From Phyllostachys edulis (Eukaryota > Streptophyta > Magnoliopsida > Poales > Poaceae): DNA of 64,000 nucleotides. The DNA is taken from assembly GCA_036346405.1 (NCBI GenBank), contig CM070548.1, positions 58,216,611 to 58,280,610 of the forward strand, in the 5' to 3' direction. The notes under the pieces are model-generated. The model worked only from the letters and a program-made list of their open reading frames with translations, was not told the origin of the DNA and made no database searches. Shown here in pieces: positions 12,801 through 24,712 of the stretch. How positions within the stretch are numbered: position 1 is the first letter of the stretch; each line of letters opens with the position of its first letter. Made by a program: the position numbers and the translations under genes.

Positions 12801-14015
12801 TCAGATGGATGTCAAGAATGATTTTCTTTATGGTGATCTACATAAGGAGGTCTATATGCAGCCACCCCCTGGTGTTGAGGCTCCTACAGGCTATGTTTGT
12901 CGTCTTAGGCGTGCTCTATATTGTCTCAAGCAAGCTCCTCATGCTTGGTTTGAGCGTTTCAATTAAGTGATCTGAGCTGCTGGTTTCACTCCAAGTGAGC
13001 ATGACCCTGCCTTGTTTATTCACACTTCTCAGCGGAGTCATACTTTGCTTCTGCTATATGTAGATGATATGTTGATCACGGGAGACGACATGGATTATGT
13101 GGCTTTTGTGAAGAAGAAATTAAGTGAACAATTTATGATGTCCAATTTGGGACCGTTGAGCTATTTTCTGGGGATTGAGGTTCATTCTAATAGTAATGGC
13201 TACTACCTCTCTCAGCATCACTATGTCCAAGATCTGCTTACTCACTCTGGTATGACTAATACACGTAATGCTACCACACCCATGGAGCTCCACCTACAAC
13301 TTCGACCTACATATAGTGTACCACTGATGGATCCTTCTCGCTATCGTCAACTCATTGGAAGTCTTGTTAATCTCACTGTCACCAGGCCAGACATTGCTCA
13401 TGATGTTCATGTATTTAGCCAGTTTATCAGTGCTCCCACCTCAGTCCAATATGGTCATGTTCTTTGTGTGCTGAGATACTTGAGGGGGGCTGCATCCATA
13501 CGTCTGTTCTATGCCAGTTTAAGTCAGCTTCAGCTTCACACTTACTCTGACTCTACTTGGGCAAGTGTTCCTGCTGATCGCCGATCTATCACTGGCTATT
13601 GCATCTCTCTTGGTACTTCACTCATTGCCTGGAAGTCCAAAAAGCAGACTGCAGTGTCACGCTCTAGTGTAGAGGCTGACTTCGAACTCTTGCTGCTGCC
13701 ACCACCTCAGAGATCATTTGGCTTCGATGGCTCTTGATTGATCTAGGTGTTCATTGTGACAATCCTACATCTCTCTTTTGTGACAATACAAGTGCCATTC
13801 AGATTGGTAGTGATCTAGTCAAGCATGAGCTGACAAAGCACATTGATGTTGATGCATCATTCACACGATCTCATTGTCAGTAGTTGACCATCGCCCTCAA
13901 GTATATTCCCTCGGAGCTTCAAGTTGTAGATTTCTTCACTAAAGTTCAGACTCGAGAACATCATTAGCTTCATCTACTCAAACTTAGTGCATCAAACCCT
14001 CCTGATCCACCTTGA
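9865..14015 (+). pseudogene. Copia gag-pol polyprotein, broken
   Basis: Visible in order: gag (about 9.87-10.5 kb), a zinc knuckle C-x2-C-x4-H-x4-C near 10.60 kb, an aspartic protease motif DSGA near 10.85 kb, a GAG-pre-integrase segment near 11.27 kb, integrase (about 11.43-12.1 kb, zinc region to catalytic core), reverse transcriptase (about 12.5-13.2 kb with the YVDD motif near 13.06 kb) and RNase H (about 13.5-13.9 kb). In-frame stops lie at 9949, 10330, 10423, 11320, 11386, 11608, 12520, 12964, 12973, 13881 and 13965. The frame changes between 11.64 and 11.71 kb, near 11.88 kb, between 12.2 and 12.48 kb, and by a one-base loss near 13679. The natural stop TGA at 14013 sits just before the polypurine tract. 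It is an inactive fossil. Confidence 0.9.
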
Positions 14016-14019
14016 GTTT

Positions 14020-14027
14020 GAAGGGGG
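14020..14027 (+). promoter_or_regulatory. Polypurine tract of the Copia element
   Basis: GAAGGGGG lies immediately before the 3' LTR, where plus-strand DNA synthesis is primed in LTR retrotransposons. Confidence 0.85.
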
Positions 14028-14050
14028 TGTTGAGAGTGTTGTATATTCTA

Positions 14051-14111
<61 letters not shown>

Positions 14112-14210
14112 CCCATGTGGCCCATGTAACAATGTCTATATATACCTTTTCAATTAATAAATAAGATGCACATTTATGAATAGCAAACCCTAGTCTAAAT
14201 TTTTCTAACA
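14028..14210 (+). repeat. 3' LTR of the Copia element
   Basis: The repeat starts TGTTGAGAGTG and ends TTCTAACA. It matches the 5' LTR except for scattered changes, a loss of about 20 bp after the TC run, and a TC run of about 56 bp (14054-14109) against 29 bp in the 5' LTR. Confidence 0.92.
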
Positions 14211-15169
14211 GTTGGGCCCATATAGGCACGGCCCATCGTCATGATTAGGCCCATTTAGCTTATTTAGGCACGATAACTGTCGGAATTTTCGAATTTTTAG
14301 TTGTTGGAGAGCTTTAAAAATACCAAAAAATTCAAAAAAAATACCCATTTTTTTCTATAAATAGGTAGCATGCCCCCCTCATTCAGCACCCATCCATTCT
14401 TCACTCCCTTCTCTGAATTTTGTTGTGCAAATTTAGATTCCTTTTGTGATAATTTGGCAAAATTTGAAAAATTTGTGCCAAATATTCTAAATTTTGAAAT
14501 CCAACTGCAGTCAGGAAAAGAGGTACAATACTGATTTTTGTATATTGTTATTTGTTAAACTAAGATGAAATAAATAATTGTGTAATTTTCGATTTGCAGT
14601 TTTTGTTTCAGAAAATTACGATAGTTTTGCTATTGGTGATTTTGGGATTTCATTAGAGGATCTTGCATCCTTCAAGAATGTTGTGGCCCCAACTCAATTG
14701 CAAGAGGAAATAGCAATACCATCATCAGCCTCTATGAGTGCATCTACGTCTGCAAGCATCGGAGCAAAGACATCTAGGTTGAGTACATCGGGAGTCTAGG
14801 AAGATTTCGATAAGACAACCAAGCGAGACAGACAAGGAGTTCAAGTAAGATATGATGTTTGTAAATTTTGTAAACATGAATTATCTGCAAAGTCTTCAAA
14901 TGGAACGTGGCACTTGCTTAGACATGTTGCAAGATGTAAAGCATGACAAGGATTGGCCATGAGGTAGACACAACTTCAGTACAACCCCGATGGTATGGTA
15001 CATAGCTGGGACTATAGTATTGACGTAGCTTGTCAATCTCTTTGTTGTTTAATTGCTTCAGGGGATCTAGCTTTAGATTTTGGTGAGTCTAAATCGTTTG
15101 CAAATTACATTAAGACTACGCATAATCCTAGATTTTCTACCGTCTCTAGACAAACAACAACCAGGTTAT

Positions 15170-15324
15170 TCTTCAGAACCGTGTGTGATTGCCTTTTTCA
15201 CAGAGGGTTAAAAAACCGTCTATGATGACCTCATGTCATTACTGACCCATAAAGTCAGATGGTTCAGAAAACCGTCTGTGATGACGATTTTGAACCGTCT
15301 GTTATGACCTTTTCTATAGTAGTG
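15170..15324. mobile_element. CACTA-like (En/Spm) non-autonomous fragment
   Basis: The fragment carries several copies of AACCGTCTGTGATGA-like motifs on both strands and ends CTATAGTAGTG, matching a CACTA terminal repeat read inward from the right. The left terminus is missing or unrecognisable. It sits between two coding parts of the hAT transposase. Confidence 0.55.
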
Positions 15325-16200
15325 GGAGGATTATCTTAGTATACTTGCTCATTTTGTTAACAACAACTAGGAAATGGAAAAAGGAATTATATGGTTCAAA
15401 CTAATTGATGTAGCACACACAGGTGATAATATTATGGATTGTATTATCAAAGTCATGGAAGATTTTGGTCTTACAAATAATTTTTTTCCAATAACTTTAG
15501 ACAATGCTGCCACAAACACTAGGGCAATGGATATTCCCACTCCGTTATTTAGAACATACGTTGAATCCTTCTTGCTATATCAGTGATGCACTTGTCATAT
15601 TATTAATCTCATAGTTAAATGTGATTTGAAGAGATTGGATGTGTATATTAAAGTTTTCTGCAATGCAATATCTTTCTTAAATAATTCTAACGAACGAAAA
15701 GTAGCATATAAGAACTTTTGTAGGGTAATGATTGTACGTCCAAAAAAATTTTGGTTTGGACATACCAGTAAGATGGAACTCTACTTACTTGATGCTTAAG
15801 AGCCTTTTACCATATAACATCATAATTTTTTTTTATTCACACGCACTATCACAACCATGACGGTAGTACACTATTTACTGGGCAACATTGGTTTGTTGCT
15901 GAGAGTTACTTCAGTTTTTGAAACTTTTTTATGATTCCATTGTTGCTTTATCCACTGTGTATTATCCAACATCTCCATTAATTGTGCATAATATTCTTAA
16001 AATTGCTAGTCACTTGAAGGCTTATAAAAATGAAAATAACTCACGAGAGGCTATCGTTGCTTTGAAAACTAAATACTTGAAATATTGGAAATAAATCTCA
16101 TTCCTATATGCATTTGCATTTGTTTTAGATCGTAGAACTAAAATTCAAGGATTTGCTAATGTTCTCTAACTTCTCAGTGATGCTACAAGCGTCGACTATT

Positions 16201-19200
16201 TGTAACATCCCAAATTTGAAGTTATTTTGAAGCCTTTAAAAATAAAAAGAATCATTTGAATTTTCTTGTTTAAGTTCAAGCTTAATTTGAATTTTCATAA
16301 ATTAAAACCATTTAATATGAATAATTTAAACTTTAATTAAATTCAAACCATTTTATTTGGGTTCCTTGAGTTCCAGAGTATTTTTTGGAATTTTTGGAGT
16401 TTCTTTGCTATTTCCTTGAGCTCAGTTTTATTTGATCCTTTTTCTAAATTCGAAAATCCTTTTCTTTTTCGGATTTTCCTTCGAGCCGAATTCCTTTTTC
16501 CTTCCCGGGTCATTTTTCTTTTTCCCGGCCCAGTTCTTTCTCGCTGGCCCATTTCCTTTTTCCTTTGCCCGGTCCGTTTTCCTTGGCCCACTTTCCGTTT
16601 CCGCGCGCGCCAACCCAGCTCCTTTCTCCATCTCTTTCGCTGTAGGCGGGTCCCGCCCACGAGCGTATCCGCCTTCGTCCTCCTCGCACATGGTTCCTAG
16701 TCCGTGTCCAACCCGATGTCGCTACCGTCACTGTCCTTTTCTCTATCTCTCCCTCTCTGGCCATTTTTAAGCGCAGCCGCCCGCGTCGTTTTTTTCGCCT
16801 CGCCTTCCTCTCCCGAAGCCCCAACACGCCCTCGCCGTTTGTGCCTTCAATTTATCAAATTTCCGCCGAGAAGCAATGGCCACCGAAGCCTTTCACCATC
16901 GAATTTCATCGTCGTCCGTGGGTCTTCATCTGCGTCTGTGCCATCGCCACCGTTGAGTCCTCCTCGCCACGTTGTAGCCGATACTCGCCTCGTCGTCCCT
17001 GGAGTTTTGCCGTACCACCATCGCCACCGTCTCCTTCATCTCCAACTGCGCCACCTGTAGCCGATCTCCTCACTGATGCGTTCCCTTTTCGTCCCATGTG
17101 CCTCATCGTGCGTACCCGTCCTTCCTCTTCCGATCCCCGCCTTCTTTTTGGTCTCTGCGTCGCCGTGGTGTGTCGCCACCGCCATTCTTTGTCTTCACCT
17201 CCGGCCGCCGTCGCCCCGCCACTCTGTTTGCCCTCTGGTCTCCCTGAGCTGCTCTTCATGTTCCTTGTGTCGCCACCGAGTTGGTGCTCACCACTGCTTC
17301 TGCAGGCGTCGTCAAATCGCCGTCGCTGCTGCGAGCCCATGCTTCTTTTTCGTTGTCGTCGCCGCGTTGCCAGGGTCTCATTTTTTACCTTGTCATCCAC
17401 TCCCTCGCCGTCGTCTACCGCCGCCACTGTGCACCAGTCGCCGGAGCTGCTCCTCTGTTTTTCTTCTCTGTAGCGCTCTCTCTCTCTCTGCCATGTGGGT
17501 CCCCTTGTCAGCGTCTCCCTTTGTCTCTATTGTCTCTTCCACCTCGGTCCCACATGTCAACCAGCCTCTATTTCTCTCTCCCACTTACAAGTGGGCCCCA
17601 CTTGTCAGATTCTTTTTCTTTTCAAGCCAAAGGAATATTCCTGGAATATTCTCTTCTCTCTCTTTTTTCCTTTTTTGGCAAATCTTTTGAGTGTGCGTTC
17701 TCCTTCGTCCTAACTCCAATTCGGTCTGTTCAAGTTCCTGAATTCGTCTAAAATCGAGTTATTTCTTTTAGAGTTGGTTTTGTTGTTTTTGGATTTTATT
17801 TTATTTTCTTTTGGATTTATTTGTGTTTCGTCTATTTTTTTCTCTCATTTAGACGGTTTGTTTCAAGGAGCAGGAGCAAGTTTTGAAGATCAAAGTGTGG
17901 TAACTGAGTAAGGTCATGGCAAGTCATCATCCATTGATCATATTGAACCTATGTTTTCACAAATATCTTGGTTTATATTAAATTGCATGCTACTTTTATA
18001 TCAACTACTTTTGGGAGTAGCTAATCACCTATTTATCATTTTGCCTCCATTGATTATTTGAATACCATGAATTATTTTTTTATCATAGGATGGTCATTAT
18101 TAGTTGGACATATTCGTATCACCAACATGGGTTATCATGGAGATGCTTAGTCATGCTTAGTTACGATGGACTCATGCCACATGTTCAATAATGTTAATTT
18201 GACTTAATGAGATATAGAATCATGACAGGTAGTCATTGTTGTTAAAATTTGTTGTGCTATGGCAGGGGATGCCATTGGTCCTGGTTGAATAAAATAGTTT
18301 TACGCTCAGACGAGCGATCATGCAATAAAGGGGGTGCGAGTAGCACATTATTTTTGGGACGAGGTAGACTCGCCTAAGTTATTGTCAAAGACTTAATCCT
18401 GTGCGCCATTGAATTGGGACTTATCGTACAACCACATGTCTAGTATGGGATAGACTTGACTAACTAATTAGTAATGTATCAATTTCAGTTCTGTTTTGAT
18501 GGTGTAAGATACAGGATGGGCGTATGCTCACATGACACAAGAGGGGGCTCTGTCTGGTTGGGAAAACATTTAGTGTTGAAACCTTATCGGGTAGAACTAG
18601 GTTAAAAAGGAGTTTTGTAAAGGCCTTGTGATAATCACTTAGTCGCACACCTATGGAAGCGTGTATTGGCCATCATTATAAGTTAATTTATCTCTTGTGG
18701 TTAAAGTTATAGAACCTCTGCAGTGTTAAAACTGTTTAAACAGTCATGTCTCCGGTTATGGACAATGCTCGGGGATTTCACATGAGAGGTAGAATTTTTA
18801 TAAATATTTGGTCAGAAGGTGAATAGAAAGTTCACTTGGTGAATATGATATTCATTTGGTGGATGGGACATTCAGTCGTTTGATTGCGCAGTGAATGTGA
18901 AACTCACTGGTTGTTTCAAAGAATTTTTTTACTATATTTATTTATTGTCTTTTCAATTATGTTTTACAATCTATTTACTGTATTTACAGTCAATACCTGC
19001 TTTCTACAGAAGAATTAACCATACAACTTTTTATTTGATCAAGCCTTACATGATATTAATTGCATACTATTCCCTACGACTTACTGAGTACTTTATGTAC
19101 TCACGACTTTAAACTTTGATGCTCAGTTGAAGAAAGTCAAACGGCTCAAAAAATCTACGAAGAGTTCTTTGAAGGCTTTGAGAATTAGGATGCGTTCTCC

Positions 19201-19470
19201 ACTCGATTGCTTGTTGGCATGTTTAATGGTCTATCAAAGTTTCTTTTTCGCTGCAAGAGTTTATTTATTTCTTAAGTCCTGCGTGGAAAGTTAAGTAAAC
19301 GTTGTCCATAAGGTCCAGTTATTATTACTATTTGCTATTTTGCTACCTTTTTAGTAAAATCATGGAATGGATGGTATTTCATCGATGTTTCACTGTGTGA
19401 ACTAGCTACTGATCATGTTACTAGTTCAGAATACACATAGGGTTTCATATTTGTAATCCGGGTCCCGACA
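16201..19470 (+). mobile_element. Solo LTR (Ty3-type), 3.27 kb, inside the hAT transposase
   Basis: It starts TGTAACATCCC and ends GGTCCCGACA. A perfect duplication CTATT flanks it at 16196-16200 and 19471-19475, and removing it restores the hAT reading frame. A C/T-rich leader-like block (16.5-17.7 kb) makes long chance reading frames on both strands, none of which I recognise. A hairpin GAGTAC/GTACTC lies at 19086-19102, about 370 nt before the end. There is no second LTR and no pol domain, so it is most likely a solo LTR left by LTR-LTR recombination. Confidence 0.85.
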
Positions 19471-20300
19471 CTATTCTAACTATTTTGCATATGTTTGTAA
19501 TAAATTTTCCGAGGTTTATCAAAAGTACAAACATAAGTTTTAGGAAGTTCGCTTGCAACGACCTCTAGTACCACCGACCAAAGGTAAGAAGATAAATGTG
19601 TGGGGGAAAATATGGGGTGCAGGTTCTTCCTCTAGGTCCAAGGGTTCAGATTATACAATGTCAAGTTCTAAAACAAGACAAATCGCCCACTCAAAGAGTA
19701 GGGAACTATCCACCTATCTTGATAGTGATATGGTGGATTACCAGGAAGATGACTTCGAAATTTTGCAATGATGGCATGATCATAAGGTAACATATCAAGT
19801 GTTATCCATATTAGCACATGATATGTTAACTTTTCCTATCGCCAAGGTTTTCTCTGAGTCTACTTTCAGTCTTTCTGGAAGAATATTGGAGAACAAAAGA
19901 ACAAGTCTCACAAGTAAGATGATGGAGATACTTCTAACCGTGAAAGACTGTGAACAAGGTGATGCACGAGCACAACACTCTGTAGATAATACATAGTTGG
20001 CAGACGTCTTTGAAAATTATTACCTAGACAATGACACTTAGAACATGAATGTATGCAGAGTTATAGGTTGTACTCTTTTTCCTTTGCCAAAATTTTCTCA
20101 TGTTGAGTTTTTACTTGGCAAAGCTTTTAACGAGGTAATTATGTAAACATTAACAAAATTATTATATTTTCAATATATTTGTCTCTTTTTATGGGTATAG
20201 AGCTTTTTTATATAATTTTAATTTGTATTTTTTTAATTATATACATTTTCTGGATTTTTTTTTTGCAATTTTGTTTGTTTTTCGGGCCGAGATAGGCTAC

Positions 20301-23300
20301 TGTCGGACTCGGATTTCATAATCTAGAGTCCTCTGTGAAAATACTGTGCTACTCCTTGAATCAGTAGATAGCGCTCATAGGATACATCACTGAATCAGTT
20401 CATACATAACGTGGACTGAACCATTCATAATATTACAAACATCAGAGTTCAAATAGACTGCATCGGGTCGAGTTTACAATAAGGACCGACTAGGCTAAAT
20501 GAGTACATTACATAAATTGCGGGAACGATAGCGGAAGCAAAAGGGTAGAGCACATCTCTCCATAGGCAAGCGACTGGGATAGCCTGTGTACAACCGGTAT
20601 TACCCAAGGACTCGGATAATATAGGTTGTACGCAAGCACCGGCGGAACCAGCTAGACTGAGGCAAGATCCCGACTAAGGAACTAAACTACTCTTCATCAT
20701 TGCCTTGCTCATCGACATCTGGATCCTCGTAGTAGGCGTAATCTCCATGATCCGCAAGTTCTGAGGGTTTGGGGGAAAGAGCGAGGATGAGCACAACTTT
20801 CGTGCTCGCGAGCCAACACAACAGATGCAATAATATACATGTATGGTTTAGCAAGGATGGCTCGGGTTCTTTTATTTGCTCAAAGCAACATTTATAATTA
20901 CCAATATTAGAAAGTCCTATCACTTAGCATTTTAACTAAATCACATTTTATTAAAGAGAATAATTGTGCAATATTAATAACAGCAAAGGTTACCTCCACC
21001 TTATGCATATTTTTTATGGTGGTTACATCCACCTATTAACATCACTGGGGTACTTCCACCCAGGCAAAACCAAATTCAGAGTTACATCAGCCCGACAGAT
21101 TTTCATCCCACCCACAAAGTTTTATAAATAGAACTAACTCATGTAAGTTCCCATGCCTGCCCTTGACTGTGGGCACGACTGTTCGAACAGTTTATTACAC
21201 TCTGCAAAGGTTGTACATCTTTACCCATAAGAGATAATCGTCTTGCTATATATACACATTTCCTTAGACATGTAAATCAAGGAGAGATTACCACAAGACC
21301 TTTACAATGCATCCCTCAGTGTTAGTTGCACCCGCTAAGGTTTCATTTGAGAGTACCTGCGTCAACCATGCCCCCAAACCCCCTCTTGCGCCACACGGCA
21401 ACTTATGCTAGCATCCCGACCCGTGTCCACGGCGGCTTACGCCAGCGACACGACTCATGGGTCACTCCAGTGGTACAACTCGCATTGGTGGATACATATT
21501 AGTTGGTCAGGTCGACACCATTATAGACTTGTGGTTGTACTGTTTTACATTAGGAGGTCATCACAGGATTAAGTCCTTAGGGACCATCTGGGTGGTTCAT
21601 TCCATATACCATCCATAAACCAATATTCCTTGGGCTGCATTAGCACCTATCATCATACCATCCATCATACCATCCGTCCAGATGTGGTAACAACAACTTA
21701 TTAGGGTTTTTAGGGAACACAAATTACATTATCTCAAAATCTCAGTCATTTACACTCAATGACTGCCCAAAACCATTTTCATGATTAAAAGATGATGATT
21801 GGGGTAATTAATACCCCGATACCTAAGTAAGACTAGCATGGCACTTAAGTGCAACCTATAACTAGTATAGTTACCACATAATTACTTGGGTGACAAGGAT
21901 TTAAGGAATTCAATTGTCAAGGATGGCATAATAATTATTTAACCATCAAGTAGTTTTTAACTACTATAGGATCATTTGACATACATTTGCATATGGAATT
22001 AAAGCATGCAATTTGATATTTTAAAAGAATATAATTTGCATAAAACGTGGGTTCAATATGATCAAAGTATTGACTCGCCTGGGTCAAAGACTAGAGGTTC
22101 TTGGAAGTCTTGAGCTTGATCAAATTGAAGATCTCCCGCTTCTTCGAACTCTAATCGGATGAACGTGCCGGAAAACAACGAACAAGCAAATAAAGCAAAT
22201 AAATAATAATAATTAATAAATGAACTCCAAACTACACAGAACTAGTACCAACAAGTAGGTCTTGAAATTACAAATTTTTATAAACAAGTTTCAGAATTTT
22301 TGGAGTTAAAAAGAGTGAGAACCGAATTTTAGAAGTCTAGCATTTGAATTAAAACAAAAAGAAAAAGACAAAGAATTAAAGAGGAGAGCCACTGGTTGGT
22401 CAGGCCGCAATCCAGAGACACACGCGCACGGGTGCTTGGTCCAAACCGCGTCAAGGTGCGTGGAAAGACGAGGGCAGGCCTGCTGTCATTGGGTGGCAAA
22501 ATATCGCAGAGAACAACTAGAATTAATGGATTCCATTAATTAGGCATTGGGTCCACGCGGCATTGACACAAGGCAACAATTAATTGAGTAATTAAACACG
22601 GTTAATTAACCAGCTAATGATTGCTTTCCTTAAACAGCCGACAGTGATTCGGTGCGTTAAATGCGCTACAGCGCTGTCCAAGCTTTGGACAAAACAGATG
22701 GCACTGAAGCTTGGCTTGGCGCGGCTCATCGCCAGCGGGGAAGGGCATGGCGACACCAGGAAATGACCAAAACGGAAAGCTCTTGCCGAGGCGGAGCTGG
22801 TGACGGAGGTGGCGGTGCCGAAAGCTCACTGGAGCGATGGCATGACAACAGCGAGGTGGTAGGCGAAAAAAAATGGAGGGGTGACGCGGCTGAGATGTGC
22901 TTCGGGCGTGCGTTGACGCAGAGGAGCCGGGACGGGACGCGCGACGGGCGGAGAAGCCTGACGGTGGCACGTCGGGGCGCAAAGTGCAACACTCTGGTGC
23001 AGCCGGGAAAATGGGGAAGAAAGGGGAACATGACAGGGGAGTTGGGCTGGAAAAATGGAAGCAAGAAGATGGGCTGAGCCCGAGCTAAAAAGGGCCAGGC
23101 CCGAGAGGTTTTGAGGATTTTGAAATATGAGGTTTGAGATTTGAACTGAGAGAGATTTTGAAATCCTTTTGGGGAAGTTTTGGACTGAGCTTTTAAAAAC
23201 AAACCGAACTTTGAAACTCTAAGGGAGCTTTTGAATTTGAGAGCTGAGCTTTGAATTCAAATTGCAAACTGACAATCCGAATTTAATGTTCAAAAACTGA

Positions 23301-23315
23301 AAACCGGCTGTTACA
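20301..23315 (-). mobile_element. Solo LTR (Ty3-type), 3.0 kb, reverse orientation
   Basis: On the plus strand it starts TGTCGGACTCGG and ends GGCTGTTACA. Read on the minus strand the ends (TGTAACAG...CCGACA) parallel the element at 16201. A perfect duplication GCTAC flanks it at 20296-20300 and 23316-23320. The hairpin here is GAGCAC/GTGCTC (20789-20807), about 490 nt from the LTR 3' end. No coding domain was found; the reading frames at 22.6-23.2 kb are in the G-rich leader. Confidence 0.85.
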
Positions 23316-23320
23316 GCTAC

Positions 23321-24707
23321 ATGGGCCAACCCCAGTTCATTGAGCTTATCATGCTTGGGACAAGCTGACACGACCAGTGAGCTCGGCATGCCAAGCCCAC
23401 AAGCCGACACAGTACGGTCCGTTTAGTTAGCAGGGTCGACCGGGCTGTGCCTAAACAAGCCCGTGTCGGCATCGGCCTGTGCTGTGCCGGCTAGGCCGTC
23501 CATTTGGCCACCTTCTCAACCGAGATAGAGACGCATGTAGAGAGATAAATAGAGAGTGAAGGGGCGATGCTGCAGTGGTGGAAAGGAGATGACAGCGGGC
23601 GCATGGCATGTTGTCGAGGTCGGCGAACTCGAGGGTTGTGATGGTGCGTGGACAGACATGACCGAAACTGGAAGGAAAAGTGTGATGGCCAAAAGCGGGA
23701 TGGAGGCGCCATAGATGAACCACAACGGCTTCGAGTAGGGAGAGTGCAAGCACAACACGATCCCGGTGATGGTGATTCCATTTTGGGGGTTTATGGGGGT
23801 GAAGGTGGCGTTGAAGAGGTTGGCGACGACAGCGATCATGGTGCTGAGGAGCGTGGTGGCAATGTTGTACAGCAGATGGAGTGTCAACAGGGTAAGGGTT
23901 AACATTAGCATGTTGAGGCATACCTTGTGATGCAGGTGCCAAGGTGAGAAGATGACGAGGACGAGGGATCAATGGTGGCAGTGATGAGGCCAACGGTGCG
24001 ACGAGGACTCCAACGATGATGCATCTGCCCGAAGGAACAGATAGGGACATATCCGAACTGAACTTGGGGAACTTAGACTTGCCTACTTGTTCTCTCTCTC
24101 ACTTCCTTCTTTAACTTGGTGACAAGCTGGTAGCCTCTAGTGGAAGATGGTGAGTAGAGATAGATATCGAGCTAAATACTCGTCTTATCATGTTTTTCTT
24201 AAAATTGACACGATTTAATTTAGTATAATTTTATTTTTAGGTTTGATTTAGTATAATTTTATTCGAATTTTTAGAACCAACGGAAACAGAACAAGATCCA
24301 ATTTTATTTGAAAGACTATAATGTAACTAGAGCTATTTTAAACCGAACCCTACCAAGCTTTTTTTCACTATTGGTGAGTGGCCATCGGCAAGCTCTAGGA
24401 AACAGTTGAAGGTGGTGAGGCATGGTAGCTGACGTGCTCGAGCCCGTCCTAGCTCCGGCCCATCCTAGCTCCGGCAGGGCCGCTCGTATGTCTCCCACGT
24501 AGGGGGGTGGTAGGCCTGCGCAACCACCAAATGCAATGTGGGCCACAAAACTAGGCATGACCCCGTCGAGGTAAGTACGAGGAAACGTTAGCTCAGGCCT
24601 TGCTTTTGTAGCGAGCGCTCCCACCCGTCTTCTCGGGCAGGCGATGTGGTACTAAACGAGCGCACCTTGCGTGCTGTTTGTTTGCTGCGGGTTTGCCAGG
24701 GTCGAGG
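23321..24707. other. hAT right end, then unassigned sequence
   Basis: Up to about 23.51 kb this is hAT subterminal sequence. A minus-strand frame at 23516-23911 (131 aa) has two hydrophobic stretches (roughly residues 5-35 and 68-85) and could be a captured or decayed membrane-protein fragment. I cannot name a family, and part of its length is shared with proline/histidine-rich frames that suggest chance. The rest (24.1-24.7 kb) shows no gene. Confidence 0.35.
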
Positions 24708-24712
24708 GATTC

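Larger units (their letters stand above)
8847..14210 (+). mobile_element. Full-length but decayed Copia LTR retrotransposon
   Basis: This 5.36-kb element has two short LTRs (176 and 183 bp) starting TGTT and ending CTAACA, a methionyl-tRNA-type primer site, gag-protease-integrase-RT-RNase H coding order (Copia order), a polypurine tract and a perfect duplication GTTGG at 8842-8846 and 14211-14215. It lies in the left subterminal region of the hAT element. The coding region has many nonsense codons and several frameshifts, so it cannot be autonomous today. Confidence 0.93.
14578..20040 (+). pseudogene. hAT transposase, interrupted and decayed
   Basis: Part A (14578-about 15165) has a BED-type zinc finger with CKFC near 14.86 kb and the H/C residues ending near 14.94 kb. 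Part B (about 15326-16200) has the transposase core, including a TLDNAATN segment near 15.5 kb and a C-x2-H element near 15.59 kb. Part C (19476-about 20040) has the C-terminal hATC dimerisation region, with SESTFSLSGR near 19.86 kb. Parts B and C join in frame across the solo LTR at 16201-19470. Parts A and B are separated by a CACTA-like scrap. Stops include TAG 14797, TGA 14944 and a TGA in place of a probable Trp near 19.77 kb. By family knowledge it would bind element ends and cut and paste the hAT element; it is not functional here. Confidence 0.82.
8593..23510 (+). mobile_element. Decayed autonomous hAT transposon split by nested insertions
   Basis: The host pieces are about 8593-8846, 14216-16200, 19476-20300 and 23321-23510. 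The outer pieces are rich in subterminal GGCACG/GGCCCG-type repeats, typical of plant hAT ends. The inner pieces encode, in order, a BED zinc finger, an RNase H-like transposase core and a hATC dimerisation domain. Each insertion boundary carries a perfect duplication (GTTGG, CTATT, GCTAC). The terminal inverted repeats are not resolved. A shared CTAGCCGGC near 8594 and its complement near 23.49 kb hints at related ends, and the left end may lie beyond the solo LTR at 7182. Spliced together the element would be about 3.2 kb, a usual hAT size. Confidence 0.6.

Noticed and set aside
16340..17750. Long overlapping reading frames on both strands
   Set aside because: They lie inside the solo LTR in a C/T-rich leader, overlap in several frames, and show no domain; composition explains them.
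22614..23202. Overlapping frames with Ser/Pro/Arg-rich translations
   Set aside because: They fall in the G-rich leader of the reverse solo LTR at 20301-23315; no domain is visible.
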